In this document: one piece after another, positions 1-11,316 of the stretch
Numbering within the stretch: position 1 is the stretch's first letter
Layout: every line of letters begins with the position of its first letter
From: Hemileia vastatrix
Lineage: Eukaryota > Basidiomycota > Pucciniomycetes > Pucciniales > Zaghouaniaceae
Assembly (NCBI GenBank): GCA_030280995.1
Contig: JASXTE010000008.1
Coordinates: 5,475,001-5,539,000, forward strand
Reading direction: 5' to 3'
DNA: 64,000 nucleotides
Notes under the pieces: model-generated
Databases searched by the model: none
What the model was told of the DNA's origin: nothing
The model's input: only the letters and a program-made list of their open reading frames with translations
Translations under genes and position numbers: made by a program

Positions 1-512
1 AAGCATAATGGTTAATTAGGTGAAATTTGTGGCGCTTTAACATGGTCTTAAGTTAAAATTATTATTGGAAGCCTGGCAAAAGTATTTTATGGGTTTGCTG
101 TATAGCAAAGTTTGAAAATTGTGATGAAGGAATCAGAAGTTAGGATGGTAGTTGGATTTTAGGGAATGATTTTTTTTAGTGCCTCATAGTTAGGCCATTT
201 TTTTGGTGTGAAGCTTGGAGGACCTTATGGCGAGATTGGAATCATAGAATTTGGCTCAGTGGGGGGCCCTATGAGGTTGGAATCAGGAGTATTCGGCTCA
301 TAGGAAGATCCACTCTCTCAATGCTGTGACAAGAAGGAAGACTGGTATATGGGAGTCTGATGGGATTCAAACCTTGCTCTCAGTAGTGGAATCATCACAA
401 GATTTATATTATTTTATTTTATGTTATATCAAGCCAGAGAAGAAAGAAAACATCAATTATGTTGAAAGTTTAAGAAGACCAAGCAAAAACAAAATTTTAT
501 CAAGTTATACTG

Positions 513-1190
513 TTAGAAAAGATAATTTCTTTGAAATTTTTCAACATCATTATCAAAGCTTTGCATTAAAATTCTTCTTTTCATGAGGTCTTCATGGTTA
601 TTAGCTGGAGTTTCTTGAAAATAGGCCAGCATTTTTCGTTTCAACTCATTAGTAAAGTCAAGGAAAAGATAGCGATGAAAATTTGGATAATGATTGATAT
701 AGTCTGTCTTCACTCTACCAACATCATCAGTGTTGGTTATTTCGACAGCTAGAAGTTCAAATATGTTATTAAGTCATAGGTTTAGTCAATTTTGATTAAA
801 AGTTTTTTTAGTAAGATAAATAGGGTCCTACATTTAGAGCCAGGAAACATAGTCTCAGCAAAGTTAGTTGGGGGTACTGGCGTTATAGGATTAGGATCTT
901 GTGAAGGCAAAATTAGGCCGGGATCCGTTGATGAAGATTGAACTTTTGAAGCTATTTTTGATCTTATTTGTTTTAAGAAGACAGGAATTTTGGATCGCTT
1001 TTTAGAAGTTGAAGGATCAGGGAGAGCTGCTGGTCCTAAATATACATTTGTTTTAGAAGGAACTAATGGCCGGTTACATTTGACTTTTTTCACACGGCAT
1101 AAGTCGCAAGCTGTCCTGCCAGAAAGATTATGGTTTGACATTAAACAAGGTACCTGGTATCAAACAGAGTTCACATGGAGCGACAAGTTC
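513..1190 (-). pseudogene. Remnant of antisense passenger gene 1 (Zn2Cys6-like), copy A
   Basis: Read on the minus strand, about 1190-1150 encodes the first cysteine pair (PCELC) in one frame. After a frameshift, 1141-782 encodes the second half of the cluster, ACDLCRVKKVKC, followed by a Ser/Pro-rich stretch. A 3' splice site (CTTCTAG) near 730 precedes a second exon whose peptide around MLAYFQETPA, then MKRRILMQSF, matches the exon-2 domain of the same gene in copies D, E and F (LNYFQSTPA, ENRRHIIHQF). The third cysteine appears to be Phe. The gene therefore sits in the same place, between pol and the PPT and on the opposite strand, in a fourth and more diverged copy. It is broken here; the match rests on motif order and spacing, not on an alignment score. 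Confidence 0.7.
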
Positions 1191-1315
1191 TTTGAAAGAC
1201 ATATTGATGAAGATGAATTTTATAGTTGATTAAAGAAGATGGTGGTTGAAGGTTAAAGATGAATATTGTGTTCAACCACTTATGCAAAGTTTTAAGAATG
1301 GGAACATTCTCGATT

Positions 1316-1325
1316 GGAGGGAGGA
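1316..1325 (+). other. Polypurine tract of copy A
   Basis: GGAGGGAGGA lies immediately before the TG that opens the LTR. The same ten bases precede the LTRs at 10032 and 24365 and, in reverse complement, follow those ending at 44999 and 57622. This is the usual primer site for plus-strand synthesis. Confidence 0.85.
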
Positions 1326-2410
1326 TGTGGTAGCCTAAAGTTTAGTATGGCACCTAAGTACGTAAATGGAGTTATTACGGCATGCAAGATTGGCGTTATT
1401 ATTTTTTATAAAAGGGTTTTATTTAATTTATTGGAGTTTAAAATATGAAGAAATTGGTCACGAGCAAATGCCTACACAAATACAATTTATTTTATGGAGA
1501 AAACTTATTATTATGGTCTGAAAAATTTATAAGTATCAAGTCAAGTCACTCAAGAACCTTGGGAAATTTTCCCAGAATTTTTACTATTTTTCTTATATTT
1601 TTAAATGAATTTTAAAGTTTTATAGAAATATTTACGTTTTCAAAAATTACTTAACTTTGATGAATTTTCACGGGGTAATTAGAGCTGCGCAGACTACGAA
1701 AATTAGTTTGGTATGTAAAGGGGAAGTAGCTCTATTATGTGTAATTTTTCTAGATTTTTATTATAGTTTTAAGGTTCTAATTGAGTCCAGAAGTCCGGAC
1801 GGACTCCGTACGGGCTCCGGATTGACTCTGGAAGAGCTCTGGAGGGGAAAACTTAGGCACGTGACTAGGAATACTTAAGCGCTTCTCAAACTCGAAATTG
1901 AGGGGGGGGGACACATCATACAGCTTAATCATTGACCACCACCGTCTCATTTTTTATTACTCAACAAATTAAAATAAATTGTAATACCCTTATAACTTTA
2001 TATTTTATATATAACATTTTATAAATACTACTCAACAATTTAAATCACACTTCATACAGGGTATCTTTAGAAAGGTCTTCATCACTGGGACTTGATTATT
2101 GCTGTCTCATAAAACTCAAATTATAATAAAAACATAAAAGTCAATCTTTACAGATCTTTCACTGGTACACCTTAATTGTTGTATTCAGTATTTCTTTCTC
2201 AACAGCCACTTTCTTTAAATCTCAATAAGCGTTAAATATTTTAGAGTTTCATTATTTTTTTAACAATCAGATCCAAGTAGATTGGTTAGCTTAGTGATTT
2301 AGAATTCCCATTTTGTTATTTTTATTGGAAGGACGGGGTTTTCAGCTAAATCCACACATCTCCTCCGGATTCTGCTTACAGCAAGGCGACTGTAAGAGTT
2401 TACCTTACCA
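1326..2410 (+). repeat. Family-1 LTR shared by copies A and B
   Basis: The LTR opens TGTGGTAGCC after a PPT and closes TTACCTTACCA. Its partner is 10032-11138, colinear over its whole length with small indels. Here the LTR is followed directly by protease-coding sequence instead of a primer-binding site. It acts as 3' LTR of copy A and 5' LTR of copy B. Confidence 0.85.
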
Positions 2411-3275
2411 TAACGGAGTTAGGTTTATAGAAAGTGAAGATGTTATAATGGGAGGTGAAGATGCCTCGGTTGGACCTCAAGAGGTACCCAGGGCCAAGGT
2501 TGTTAAATCAAAGGTCCAGTATGAGCGGCCAGTAGTCTCTGGTCAAGCTAATGCGATGGACGTAGTTTTGAATAGGGTGAATCAACTGCAGATTCCCTTA
2601 TCTTTGGGGGAGTTATTTAGGATTAGTCCGGCGCTTGCTGAAAAGCAAAAGAAGCATTTGACGAGGCTTCGGGTTTCTACTGGAGAGGTGGAATATATTT
2701 GTGAAAATGCTGAAAGGTTTGGGGAAGATGTAGATACGCATTTTTCCACTCCCCTGGGTTACCTGGTGGTAACTCTTAATGGTAAAGAATTAAAGGCCTT
2801 GGTTGATTCAGGGTCTCAAATTAATTTAATTTCATTGGATCAATCAACGAGTATAGGCTTGCCAATTAAAAGTGGAACTGGGGGAAACCTCAGAGGCATT
2901 GGATGGCATGCAACAGAGCTGATGGGTACAGCTGAGCATGTCAGGTTAGGCATTGGTGGATCTGATGGTAAGGTTCACTTTTATGTGGCCAGAGGAGCAG
3001 TCAAAACTGTTCTTGGTGGTCCTATTTTGATGGATTTTGAGGCCAGGATAGGGTATCAAGCTGGCATGGGGATTAGTTTGGAAATAACTGGTGAAGATAT
3101 GCGGAGGTTACATATGCGGTTAGCGCCTCCTGGAGATGAAGGTTGGGAAACACGGCCAGGGATTACTACTCTGTGCCAGTGTTGTGTTTGCACCAAGAAG
3201 CGGCACATAAAACGGACGGCTTCTGGTGAATTATGTCTGTTGGAAAGGGATAAAGGCCTTCATTTTTTGGGGTAG
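2411..3275 (+). pseudogene. Protease-bearing C-terminal part of Gag-Pro, copy B
   Basis: This is the C-terminal part of the Gag-protease polyprotein of a Ty3-type element. The reading frame is open from inside the LTR (about 2313) to a TAG at 3273, and the first ATGs lie at 2440 and 2448. The retroviral-type aspartic protease signature ALVDSGSQINLIS is at about 2797-2835. It is followed by the family's conserved C-terminal segment with a CxCCxC cluster. Compared with copy D, everything upstream (PBS, leader, Gag and zinc knuckle) is missing, so the LTR is fused in frame to the protease region. It cannot make a normal Gag. The deletion looks like loss between the LTR end and the Gag/protease linker. 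Confidence 0.8.
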
Positions 3276-3278
3276 AAG

Positions 3279-3362
3279 GGGCTGATCACTCTAATGTTGT
3301 AATCTCTCCTCAGGATGAGATCCCGGATTGCAATAGGTCAGCTCACTTGGAGATAATTCAAG
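3279..3362 (+). other. Structured junction between gag-pro stop and pol, copy B
   Basis: Starting three bases after the gag-pro stop, nested complementary arms can be read: GCTGA (3281-3285) with TCAGC (3338-3342), and TTGTAATC (3297-3304) with GATTGCAA (3326-3333). A small hairpin CACTTG/CAAGTG follows. The same architecture with different bases occurs in copy D at 15991-16075, so pairing seems conserved more than sequence. It may influence how pol is translated; that role is inference. Confidence 0.6.
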
Positions 3363-3530
3363 TGTATTCTCAATTATTTTCTGTTAATATTACATTGGAG
3401 TGCAAATACGTTTTGGACTTTTCTATATGTTTATTGGATTTACCCTGTTTTTCTATTAAATTTAAAAACGGTGAAAAAGGCAAAATGGGCCAAATTAGGT
3501 TGGATAAAAATTGGAAGGGTATATTTTATG

Positions 3531-3703
3531 ACCTCCAGCAAGAGGTAAAACTGCAAGTATCTCTTCTATTCTGGACCTCCAGCAAGAGGGTAAACTGCAA
3601 AAATCACATCAAAATCCGATTAAAAATCTCAGTATAATTAGAACACAAAAAAATAATTTTTGTGAAAATTCAATTCCAGTCCTCCAGCACGAGGTTAAAC
3701 TGC
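3531..3703 (+). repeat. Three 22-nt hairpin-tail units (M1) before pol, copy B
   Basis: Units lie at 3531-3555, 3574-3598 and 3680-3703. Each has CCTC, a six-base loop, GAGG and a TAAACTGC-like tail. The first is read in an open frame as DLQQEVKLQ, the same peptide register used by M1 units inside pol elsewhere. Confidence 0.75.
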
Positions 3704-4010
3704 CAACTTTATTTATGGGTGATTTACTGTGGGATAAGGGAAGCAAAGGTGTTGGAAAACCTGTTTATAAATTAGACAAGGGAAAGGAGAAAAGGGCAAA
3801 ATTTAAAAAATGAAATAAAATATTTTTCTAATTTTTCTTATTCCGATTCTGACGATGAAGAAGATTCATTTGATGAAAATTTTTAATGGCGATACAAAAT
3901 TAAATGTTTTACCTCAAGTTTATTTAGATGTGGACGCAGAAAAATAAAAGAAAGTAGCAAATAAAGTTCGACCTATTAATGAACTGCTACCTGCCGAATT
4001 AAATCCACCC

Positions 4011-7000
4011 TTGAGAAGACCAAGGTTATCAAGAGATCCTTATGAAAGTCCCTTGGTAAAGAATCCGCCTGAATTTTTTGAGACGTCAAGAATCACTTTT
4101 GAGAGACTGGGTGTTGTTAATTTTGGACCTGATGGTTGGTTGTCTGGAGAAGAGAAGAAGTTGTTGTTGGATGTGATGGTCAAGCGAGAGAAGGCCATTG
4201 CTTTTGTAGAAGAGGAGAGGGGTGTGTTGAAGCATTCCTATGGGGAGCCTTACAAGATTCCTGTGGTATGTCATGAACCGTGGCAGCAGAAACCAATTCC
4301 TATTCCGGCTGCATTAAAAGAAGCCTATATTGAAGCTGTCAGAGAACGGATACGCACTGGACTGTATGAGCAATCAACGTCAAGTTATTCTAGTCCGGTA
4401 TTTTGTATCAAGAAACCGAATGGCAAGCTTAGAGTTGTTCATGATCTCAGGGAATTAAATAGGGTTACAATAAAGGATGCTGGGATACCGCCTAGTGCTG
4501 AGGAGTTTGTCGAAGCATTTGCAGGGAGAGTGTGTTATGGTTTGGGAGATATTATGGGTGGATATGATGAGAGAGAGTTACATCTGGACTCAAGGCCTCT
4601 CACTACATTCAATACGCCACTAGGATGTTTACAGTTAACAAGATTACCTCAAGGAGCAACAAATTCGGCTGCAGTTTATCAAGCTCAGGTGGCTTGGATC
4701 CTTCAAGACGAAATTCCACAATATGCTGGAATCTTTATAGATGATGAGGAATTAAGGGACCAACAACCGACTATGATAACCAGGTGTTGGAAGAGAATCC
4801 AGGGATACGCAAATTCATTTGGGAGTTTGCAATTACATTAGAAAGAATCTTGTTTCGAATTGAAGAGGCTGGTTTAACTATTTCAGGTTCAAAATTTTCA
4901 TGTTGTGTGCCAGCCTTAGAAATATTAGGCCATGTGGTATGTAGAGAGGGTAGGATTATGTCCAAGAAGAAAGTTAACAAAATTCAGTTCTGGCCAAGAC
5001 CCAAGAATACGACAGAATTCAGAGGGTTTTTAGGCGTTTGCGTATATGTTAGAATGTTTATTAAGGACTTTTCTTCATTGGCAGCTCCATTGAGATGGTT
5101 AACGAGAAAGGATGCAGACTGGGAGTGGGATGAAGAGTGTGAGAAGGAGTTTGTGAAGTTGAAAGAGGTTGTAGGGAAGGATTTAGTCCTGCATAAGTTG
5201 GATTATGGAAAAGATGCTGGTAGAATTTATTTAGCAGTTAATTCAAGTCAGGTTGCAGCTGGGGCGGTTTTGTCTCAGATGGATAAAGCTGGTTACATCA
5301 GGCCAGTTAGGTATGAATCTGTAGTATTTACTGAGGTACAATCAAGATATTCTCAACCAAAATTGGAATTATGTGGTGTGGCAAAACTACTGAAGAAACT
5401 TCAGCATATTTTGTGGGGGAAAATTTTTGAGTTGCAAGTGGATGCGAAATTGTTAATCTAGATGATTAATTCCCCAAGTTTACCAAACGCACCCATGATG
5501 AGATGGGTAGCTTTTATTCAACATTTTTTGTTTGATTTAGTTCATAAGCCTGGAAAAACTTTTACTATGCCAGATGGTTTATCAAGGAGACCACCCACTG
5601 AAGAAGATTCAGACTCAGAAGAGTTCGATGAAGATATACCTATTATCAAAGCCAGCACTAAAGGAGCTGAAGACTTTCCATACCTCCCCCATGAGGTTAA
5701 ACTGGCAGGATTATTGTGTTTAGATTATTGTGATAAGGACCTCCACCAAGAGGATAAACTGGAAAATAGTTTTTATGTTAATAAAGGTGTTGGAAAAGGT
5801 GTAGATAAATTCGGTAGAAAGGAGGTAGAAGAAGATGTGGTGTATGTAGAGGAAGATGGATTGGTAGTGTGGGATAGTAGTAAGTTAAGGAATGGTGTAT
5901 ATGTTGGAGAATTAGAGAATTTAAATAAAAAGGTGGATAAAGAGAAAGAGGTGTTTTCAAATACGGCTTACGAAGGATCCAAAGGTTCAGAAGAAAAATG
6001 TTGACATAGCTCGATTAAAGATTTATTTAGGGGTCAATATTTATTGGCTCATTCATGTGCAGGTGATATTGGTGATAGAGAAGTCCCTATTGATGTTATA
6101 TTAATCGATTTTCAAGATGAAGTCTGGGGTCAGACTGGATTTTATTTTTTGTTAGTCAAATATTTGTTGACTTTAGAGAGGCCAGAAGAGTGTGAAGACG
6201 ATGAATGGGTGGCTATCAAGAGGAAGGCATCTACGTTTTACCTATCTGGTCGACGTTTAATGAGGAGAAGGTATCCAAATCCTCAAGTAGTTATAACTCA
6301 ACAGAAGGGGCAAGAATTAGTTTTGAAATCACTGCATGAAGATCTCGGGAATAGAGGCGTTGGAGAAACGTTTGGAAGAATTTCTGATCAATTTTGGTGG
6401 CCTGGCATGAAGATGGCTGTTAAACAGTGGGTTAAGTATTGCAAAGAATGTCAAAGATGAAGTTATTTAAGGCCAAAAGAACCTGGACGCGTGACCGGTG
6501 AATATACGCTCTTTGGGAGAGTTAGTTTAGATGCTGTTCATATAAAAGAGGGACGGTATAAATATTTAATTGTGGCCAGAGATGATTTATCTGGTTGGGT
6601 AGAGGCAGCGCCTCTTATTAATTTAACTGCCAAAAATGTGGCAGAATTTTTGTTGAATAATTGGGTATATAGGTATGGGGTGATGAAGTTGGTGACAGTA
6701 GATGGAGGTCCTGAATTTGGGACAGACTTTAAAGAGGCCATATTGAAAGTTGGATCAAAGGTTAGGGTAGCAACCCCATATTATCCTGAAGCTGAAGGCA
6801 TGGTTGAAAGAGGGCATCAAGTTATTAAGGATGCTTTAGTTAAAATGTGTGGGACAAGTGCCGAAAAGTGGAGGCACTATTTACCTTTAGTTTTATTTGC
6901 TGATCGAATCACTTCCAAAAGGACGACCGGATTTTCACCTTATGAACTTGTTTTTGGACAGAAAGCAGTTTTACCGGTTGATTTAGAAGCTGAATCATAT

Positions 7001-7387
7001 CTTGGAGTTGACTGGGACACAGTCAAAACTACTGATGAATTATTGTGTGCAAGAATGATGCAGCTAGAAAAGAAAGAAGAATATTTAGAAAAGGCATATT
7101 CGCGGATGATGAAGATCCGAAATCAATCAGTTAGATATTGGGATGAGCGGTTGGCACATCAATTAAGGATACCTTTGAACACAGGAGATATGGTCTTGGT
7201 GTATAATAGGAGTTTGGAAAGTCAGTGGGGAAAGATGTTTGCAGATAGGTGGAATGGACCGTATAAAATCAAGGAGCAAGTTTCCGGCGGTTCATATGTG
7301 TAAGAAGAATTGGATGGAGTTGAATTGAAGAAGAGGGTAGCGGCCGATCAAGTGAAACAGTTCTATCCTAGAGGCACTAGGAGTGCT
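4011..7387 (+). pseudogene. Ty3-type pol (RT, RNase H, integrase), copy B
   Basis: This is the Pol polyprotein, which copies element RNA into DNA and inserts it. In order it has RT (SSPVFCIKKPNGKLRVVHDL; LPQGATN; the catalytic box reads AGIFIDD, about 4730-4745), RNase H (about 5220-5460), an H2C2 integrase zinc finger (about 6330-6460) and a DDE integrase core (SLDAVH, TVDGGPEFG, EAEGMVERGH; about 6510-6830). The C-terminal segment ends FYPRGTR near 7380. It is dead: one base is missing just after the FIDD box (about 4750). In-frame stops follow at 5459 (TAG where copy D has CAG), 6002, 6458 (TGA where D has AGA) and 7301. M1 hairpin units at 5682-5705 and 5738-5762 are read as YLPHEVKLA and DLHQEDKLE. 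Confidence 0.9.
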
Positions 7388-8222
7388 GAAGTCTCCCTCC
7401 GCAATGAGGATAAAATATAATATCAACAAAAGTTTATGGATTCATCCTCAATGAGGATAAACTATGATATCAACAAAATTTTATGGATTTCTCTGCAATG
7501 AGGATAAACTATGACATTTATCAAATTTTATCGACCTCCGCAACGTGGATAAACTATTTTCTTTTTATCTAAATACTTTACTGTTGTTACACTGCATATG
7601 GGCCACGAAACTGTGATGAAACTTAACAAAATGCAAGAAAACCTTATTAGAAATTTTCAAAATTTAAAATTCTTAAAATATGGGTGAAGATAGTGTTGGA
7701 AAATTTTAAAAATTTATTGGAAGAAGTGTTCACATGGAACCTTCTTAATTTAATATTGGCAAGTGTGGGGGTAATTGATGGGCTGGCTGCTCTATACACA
7801 ATTACCCCATAATGTTCATTTCCAAAATTTTCCCTGTTTCTAGTTGAATCCTGGCTTTGTCTTTTAATTATAGGAAGTCCACTAAGACTATAAACTGGAA
7901 CGAATCAAGAGACACCGCTCTCAACGCCGGATTCAAGATTTTTTTATATAGTTTTTGATTTTGATTTTTTTATGTTAGATTGTGATTTCTTTTCTTTCAT
8001 ATATATTATGAATTATTGTAAAGGTGATGCTCACTGGTGGTCTCTAATCATTTTTATAAATTGGAGGGAGCCCACCCAGTGATCATCATTATAAAATTAT
8101 CTTTTAAAAACTTTCATTTATTTTCTTTTCTTTTCAATTTCTCAAAATTGTGTATCCACATCAAGTTGCACTTGGATGTGGGTATGATGTAGAGGGTACG
8201 GCTCATCAAATGGCCGGAGGGC
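7388..8222 (+). other. Post-pol structured region, copy B
   Basis: No gene is present. Modules in order are four M1 units of the GAGG type (about 7394-7418, 7443-7466, 7490-7513, 7533-7556), hairpin M2 (stem GGGGTAATTG 7768-7777 with CAATTACCCC 7799-7808), one M1 unit (about 7873-7897), hairpin M3 (CACTGGTGG 8032-8040 with CCACCCAGTG near 8072-8081) and one M4 hairpin (8151-8222, CCACATC with GATGTGG). The order matches copies D, E and F. Confidence 0.7.
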
Positions 8223-8405
8223 ATTTTTTAAAAATTTTATTTTGAAATTTTATTTATTACTTTTTTATCTTTCTTTTCACATTCGTTTATCTTTCTTTAA
8301 AAATTAAATTTTAACTTTTATTTCAAAACTATCTTTTCTAAAATCTTTTATTTTAAATTAAAAATAAATAAAAAATAAATAAATAAAATAAAAAATAAAA
8401 TATAA

Positions 8406-8436
<31 letters not shown>

Positions 8437-8560
8437 TAAAATAAAATAAAAATAAATAAAATAAAATAAAAATAAAATAATAAAACAAAAAAATTAATTA
8501 ATTAAATCAAAATTATTATATTTCTCAGTTTTATTTTTTAGTTTTCATACTTTTTAGTTT
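8223..8560. repeat. Low-complexity A/T tract, copy B
   Basis: This stretch has runs of ATAA, AAATAAAATA and a short (AAT)n tract around 8405-8430. I see no coding signal. Similar A/T tracts lie at the equivalent place in copies D (21050-21400), F (47930-48240) and E (60500-60650). Confidence 0.75.
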
Positions 8561-8636
8561 TATTCATTTAGTTTAGACAGGAAACAGGGTCTAGGGGAAC
8601 TCAAAACCTATGGGATTTTACTTTAAGACATCTGTT

Positions 8637-9367
8637 AGTCCTACAAGACTTTAAACTGGCTACTGTTCAAAACATTCTTTAAGTTTTTTTTACAAATTTT
8701 GGAGCTGTTAGTCCTCCAAGACTTTAAACTGGCTACTGTTCAAGACGTTCTTTAAGTTTTTTTTTATACAAATTTTGGAGCTGTTAGTCCTCCAAGACTT
8801 TAAACTGGCTAATTTTCAAGACTGTCATTAAAGATTTTATATTGGGGCTGTTAGTCCTTCAAGAATTTAAACTGAATGTCAAGGACGTTCAAGATTTTAT
8901 GGATATTTTTGGAGAAGGGTTCAAGGATAGAGAAGTTGTTAGGTCCACCAAGACCCTAAAATGGACTATTATCAAGCTGTTGGGTCCACCATGACCTTAA
9001 ACTGGATCTCTTATCAATCAAATGTTTGGTCCACCATGACTTTAAACTGGTAGTTCATTCATTGTTTTAGTCCACTATTACTTTAAACTGGAAAATTAAT
9101 ATCTGCAGGATAATTCAACATTCATTGGTCTACTATGACATCAAACTGGATTATCAAATTTATTCAATCTTTGGTCAAGCCTAGGCCTTACTTAGGAATA
9201 TTTCAAGTTATTTATGCACTTAAACGATCTTTGGTCCACCAAGACCATAAACTGGCAATCGATTATATGTTTGGTCCACCAAGACTTTAAACCGGAATTT
9301 CAATCTTGTTTGGATAACTCAATTCAATCTTTTAATTTATCACTGTCCACTAAGACTCTAAACTGGT
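8637..9367 (+). repeat. Array of about twelve M1 hairpin-tail units, copy B
   Basis: Units begin near 8637, 8709, 8785, 8850, 8941, 8982, 9030, 9069, 9126, 9231, 9272 and 9346. Typical units read AGTC or GGTC, a loop such as CTCCAA or CACCAA, GACT or GACC, then TTAAACTGG. Spacing is irregular (about 35 to 105 bp). In copies D, E and F an equivalent array lies between the two antisense genes. Bases 9390-10021 hold no gene and repeat the sequence at 1-570. Confidence 0.85.
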
Positions 9368-10021
9368 TATTCAATCATTTCTGGAATTGGGTGCTGATAA
9401 GCTTTAGGAGGTTAAAATTTTAGGTGGTGATGATGCTAAGGAAAGCATAATGGTTAATTAGGTGAAATTTTTGGCGCTTTAACATGGTCTAAAGATAATA
9501 TTATTATTATTGAAAGCCTGGCAAAAGTATTTTATGGGTTTGCTGTATAGCAAAGTTTGAAAATTGTGATGAAGGAATCAGAAGTACGGATGGTAGTTGG
9601 ATTTTAGGGAATGATTTTTTTTAGTGCATCATTGTTAGGCCATTTTCGGTGTGAAGCTTGGAGGACCTTATGGCGAGATTGGAATCATAGAATTCGGCTC
9701 AGTGGGGGGCCCTATGAGGTTGGAATCAGGAGTATTCGGCTCATAGGAAGATCCACTCTCTCAATGCTGTGACAAGAAGGAAGACTGGTATATGGGAGTC
9801 TGAAAAGATTCAAACCTTGCTCTCAGTAGTGGAATCATCACAAGATTTATTTTATTTTATGTTATATCAAGCCAGAGAAGAAGAAATAATGTTTTTATTT
9901 TAAAAAATTAAAAGAAGACCAGCTAAAACAAATTTATCAAATTATTTTATTAGAAAAGATAATTCTTTTGGAATTGCTCAATCACTTATGCAAGGTTTTA
10001 AGAATGGGGACATTCTCAATT

Positions 10022-10031
10022 GGAGGGAGGA
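10022..10031 (+). other. Polypurine tract of copy B
   Basis: GGAGGGAGGA abuts the following LTR, identical to the tract at 1316-1325. Confidence 0.85.
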
Positions 10032-11138
10032 TGTGGTAGCCTAAAGTTTAGTATGGCACCTAAATACATAAATGGAGTTATTACGGTGTGCAAGATTGGC
10101 GCTTTTATTTTTTATAAAAGGGTTTTATTTAATTTATTTGAGTTTTAAATATGAAGAAATTGGTCAAAAGCAAATGCCTACGCGAAAACAATTTATTTTA
10201 CGGAGAAAACTTATTTTTACGGTCTGAAGAGTTTATAAGTATCAAGTCGAGTTACTCAAGAACCTTGTGAAATTTTTCCAGAATTTTTACTATTTTTCTT
10301 ATATTTTTAAATGAATTTTAAAGATTTATTCAAATATTTACGTTTTTAGAAATTACTTAACTTTGATGAACTTTCACGGGGTGATTTGTGCTGCGCAGAC
10401 TACAAAAAGTAGTTGGGAATGTAAAGGGGAAGTCGCTCTATTATGTGTAATTTTTCTAGATTTTTTATTATAGTATTAAAGGTTCTAATTGAGTCCGGAG
10501 GTCCGGACGGACTCCATTTGGACTCCGTACGAGCTCCAGATGGACTCTGGCTGAGCTCTGGAGGGGAATCTTAGGCACGTGACTAGGTATGCTTAAGAGC
10601 CTCTCAGACTCGAAATTGGGGATCATCTTACAATCATCAGAAATCATACAGCTTAATCTTTAACTACCACGGTCTCATTTTTTACTACTCAAAAAATTAA
10701 ATAAAATTGTAATACCCTTATAACTTTATATTTTATATATAACATTTTAGAAATACTACTCAACAATTTAAATCACACTTCATATAGGGTATCTTTAGAA
10801 AGGTCTTCATCACTGGGACTTGATTATTGCTGTCTCATAAAAATTCAAATTATTATAAAAACATAAAAGTCAATCTTTTCAGATCTTTCACTGGTACACC
10901 TTAATTGTTGTAATCAGTATTTCTTTCTCAACAGCCACTTTTATTTAAATCTCAATAAGCGTTAAACATATCAGAATTTCATTATTTTTATCAATCAGAT
11001 CCAAGTAGACTGGTTAGCTTAGTGATTTTGAATTCTCATTTTGTTATTTTTATTGGAAGGACGGGGTTTTCAGCTAAATCCACATATCTCCTCCGGATTC
11101 TGCTTACAGCAAGGCAACTGTAAGAGTTTACCTTACCA
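10032..11138 (+). repeat. Family-1 LTR shared by copies B and C
   Basis: It runs from TGTGGTAGCC to CCTTACCA, is 1107 bp long and is colinear with 1326-2410. It has a PPT on its left and a PBS on its right, so it is both a 3' LTR for B and a 5' LTR for C. That is the hallmark of tandem elements sharing one LTR. Confidence 0.9.
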
Positions 11139-11142
11139 TAGT

Positions 11143-11160
11143 TGGCGCCCAACGTGGGGT
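11143..11160 (+). other. Primer-binding site, copy C
   Basis: TGGCGCCCAACGTGGGGT starts four bases after the LTR end. It opens with TGG, complementary to a tRNA CCA tail. Copy D has the same site with one change at 13516. I could not assign the tRNA with confidence. Confidence 0.8.
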
Positions 11161-11316
11161 TCAATTTCTCTAGCTTTCTTTAAAGACTTACTTGGATCAA
11201 GAATGCTCTTAGCCTGCAAGAGGCTTATTTTCTGGAACTCTAATTGGATTTTTGTTATTGGCCTGCAAGAGGCTTGTTATTTTATCAATTGTTAACGCTT
11301 TTCATTACTTATTGGG

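Larger units (their letters stand above)
1..1325 (+). mobile_element. 3' end of Ty3-type copy A
   Basis: This is the 3' non-coding end of an LTR retrotransposon that lies mostly to the left of the window. Bases 1 to about 570 are repeated almost base for base at 9444-9990, and about 1270-1325 is repeated at 9990-10031, so the two stretches are the same part of two copies. Copy A keeps about 680 bp (roughly 570-1250) that copy B has lost, and that stretch holds the antisense gene remnant annotated separately. The segment ends in a polypurine tract directly before an LTR. I see no sense-strand gene in 1-510; the small plus-strand ORFs there are chance openings. Confidence 0.8.

Noticed and set aside
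326..586. Plus-strand ORFs at 326-586 and 990-1229
   Set aside because: They are shadows of the decayed antisense gene and non-coding repeat; copy B does not keep them open and no motif is visible.
8637..9367. Regular short repeats resembling a CRISPR array
   Set aside because: The units are degenerate hairpins with irregular spacing, spacers are not unique sequences of fixed length, they lie inside retroelements and no cas gene is present.
11143..11160. Naming the primer tRNA from the PBS
   Set aside because: The TGG start is clear, but I cannot match the rest to a specific tRNA without the host's tRNA set.
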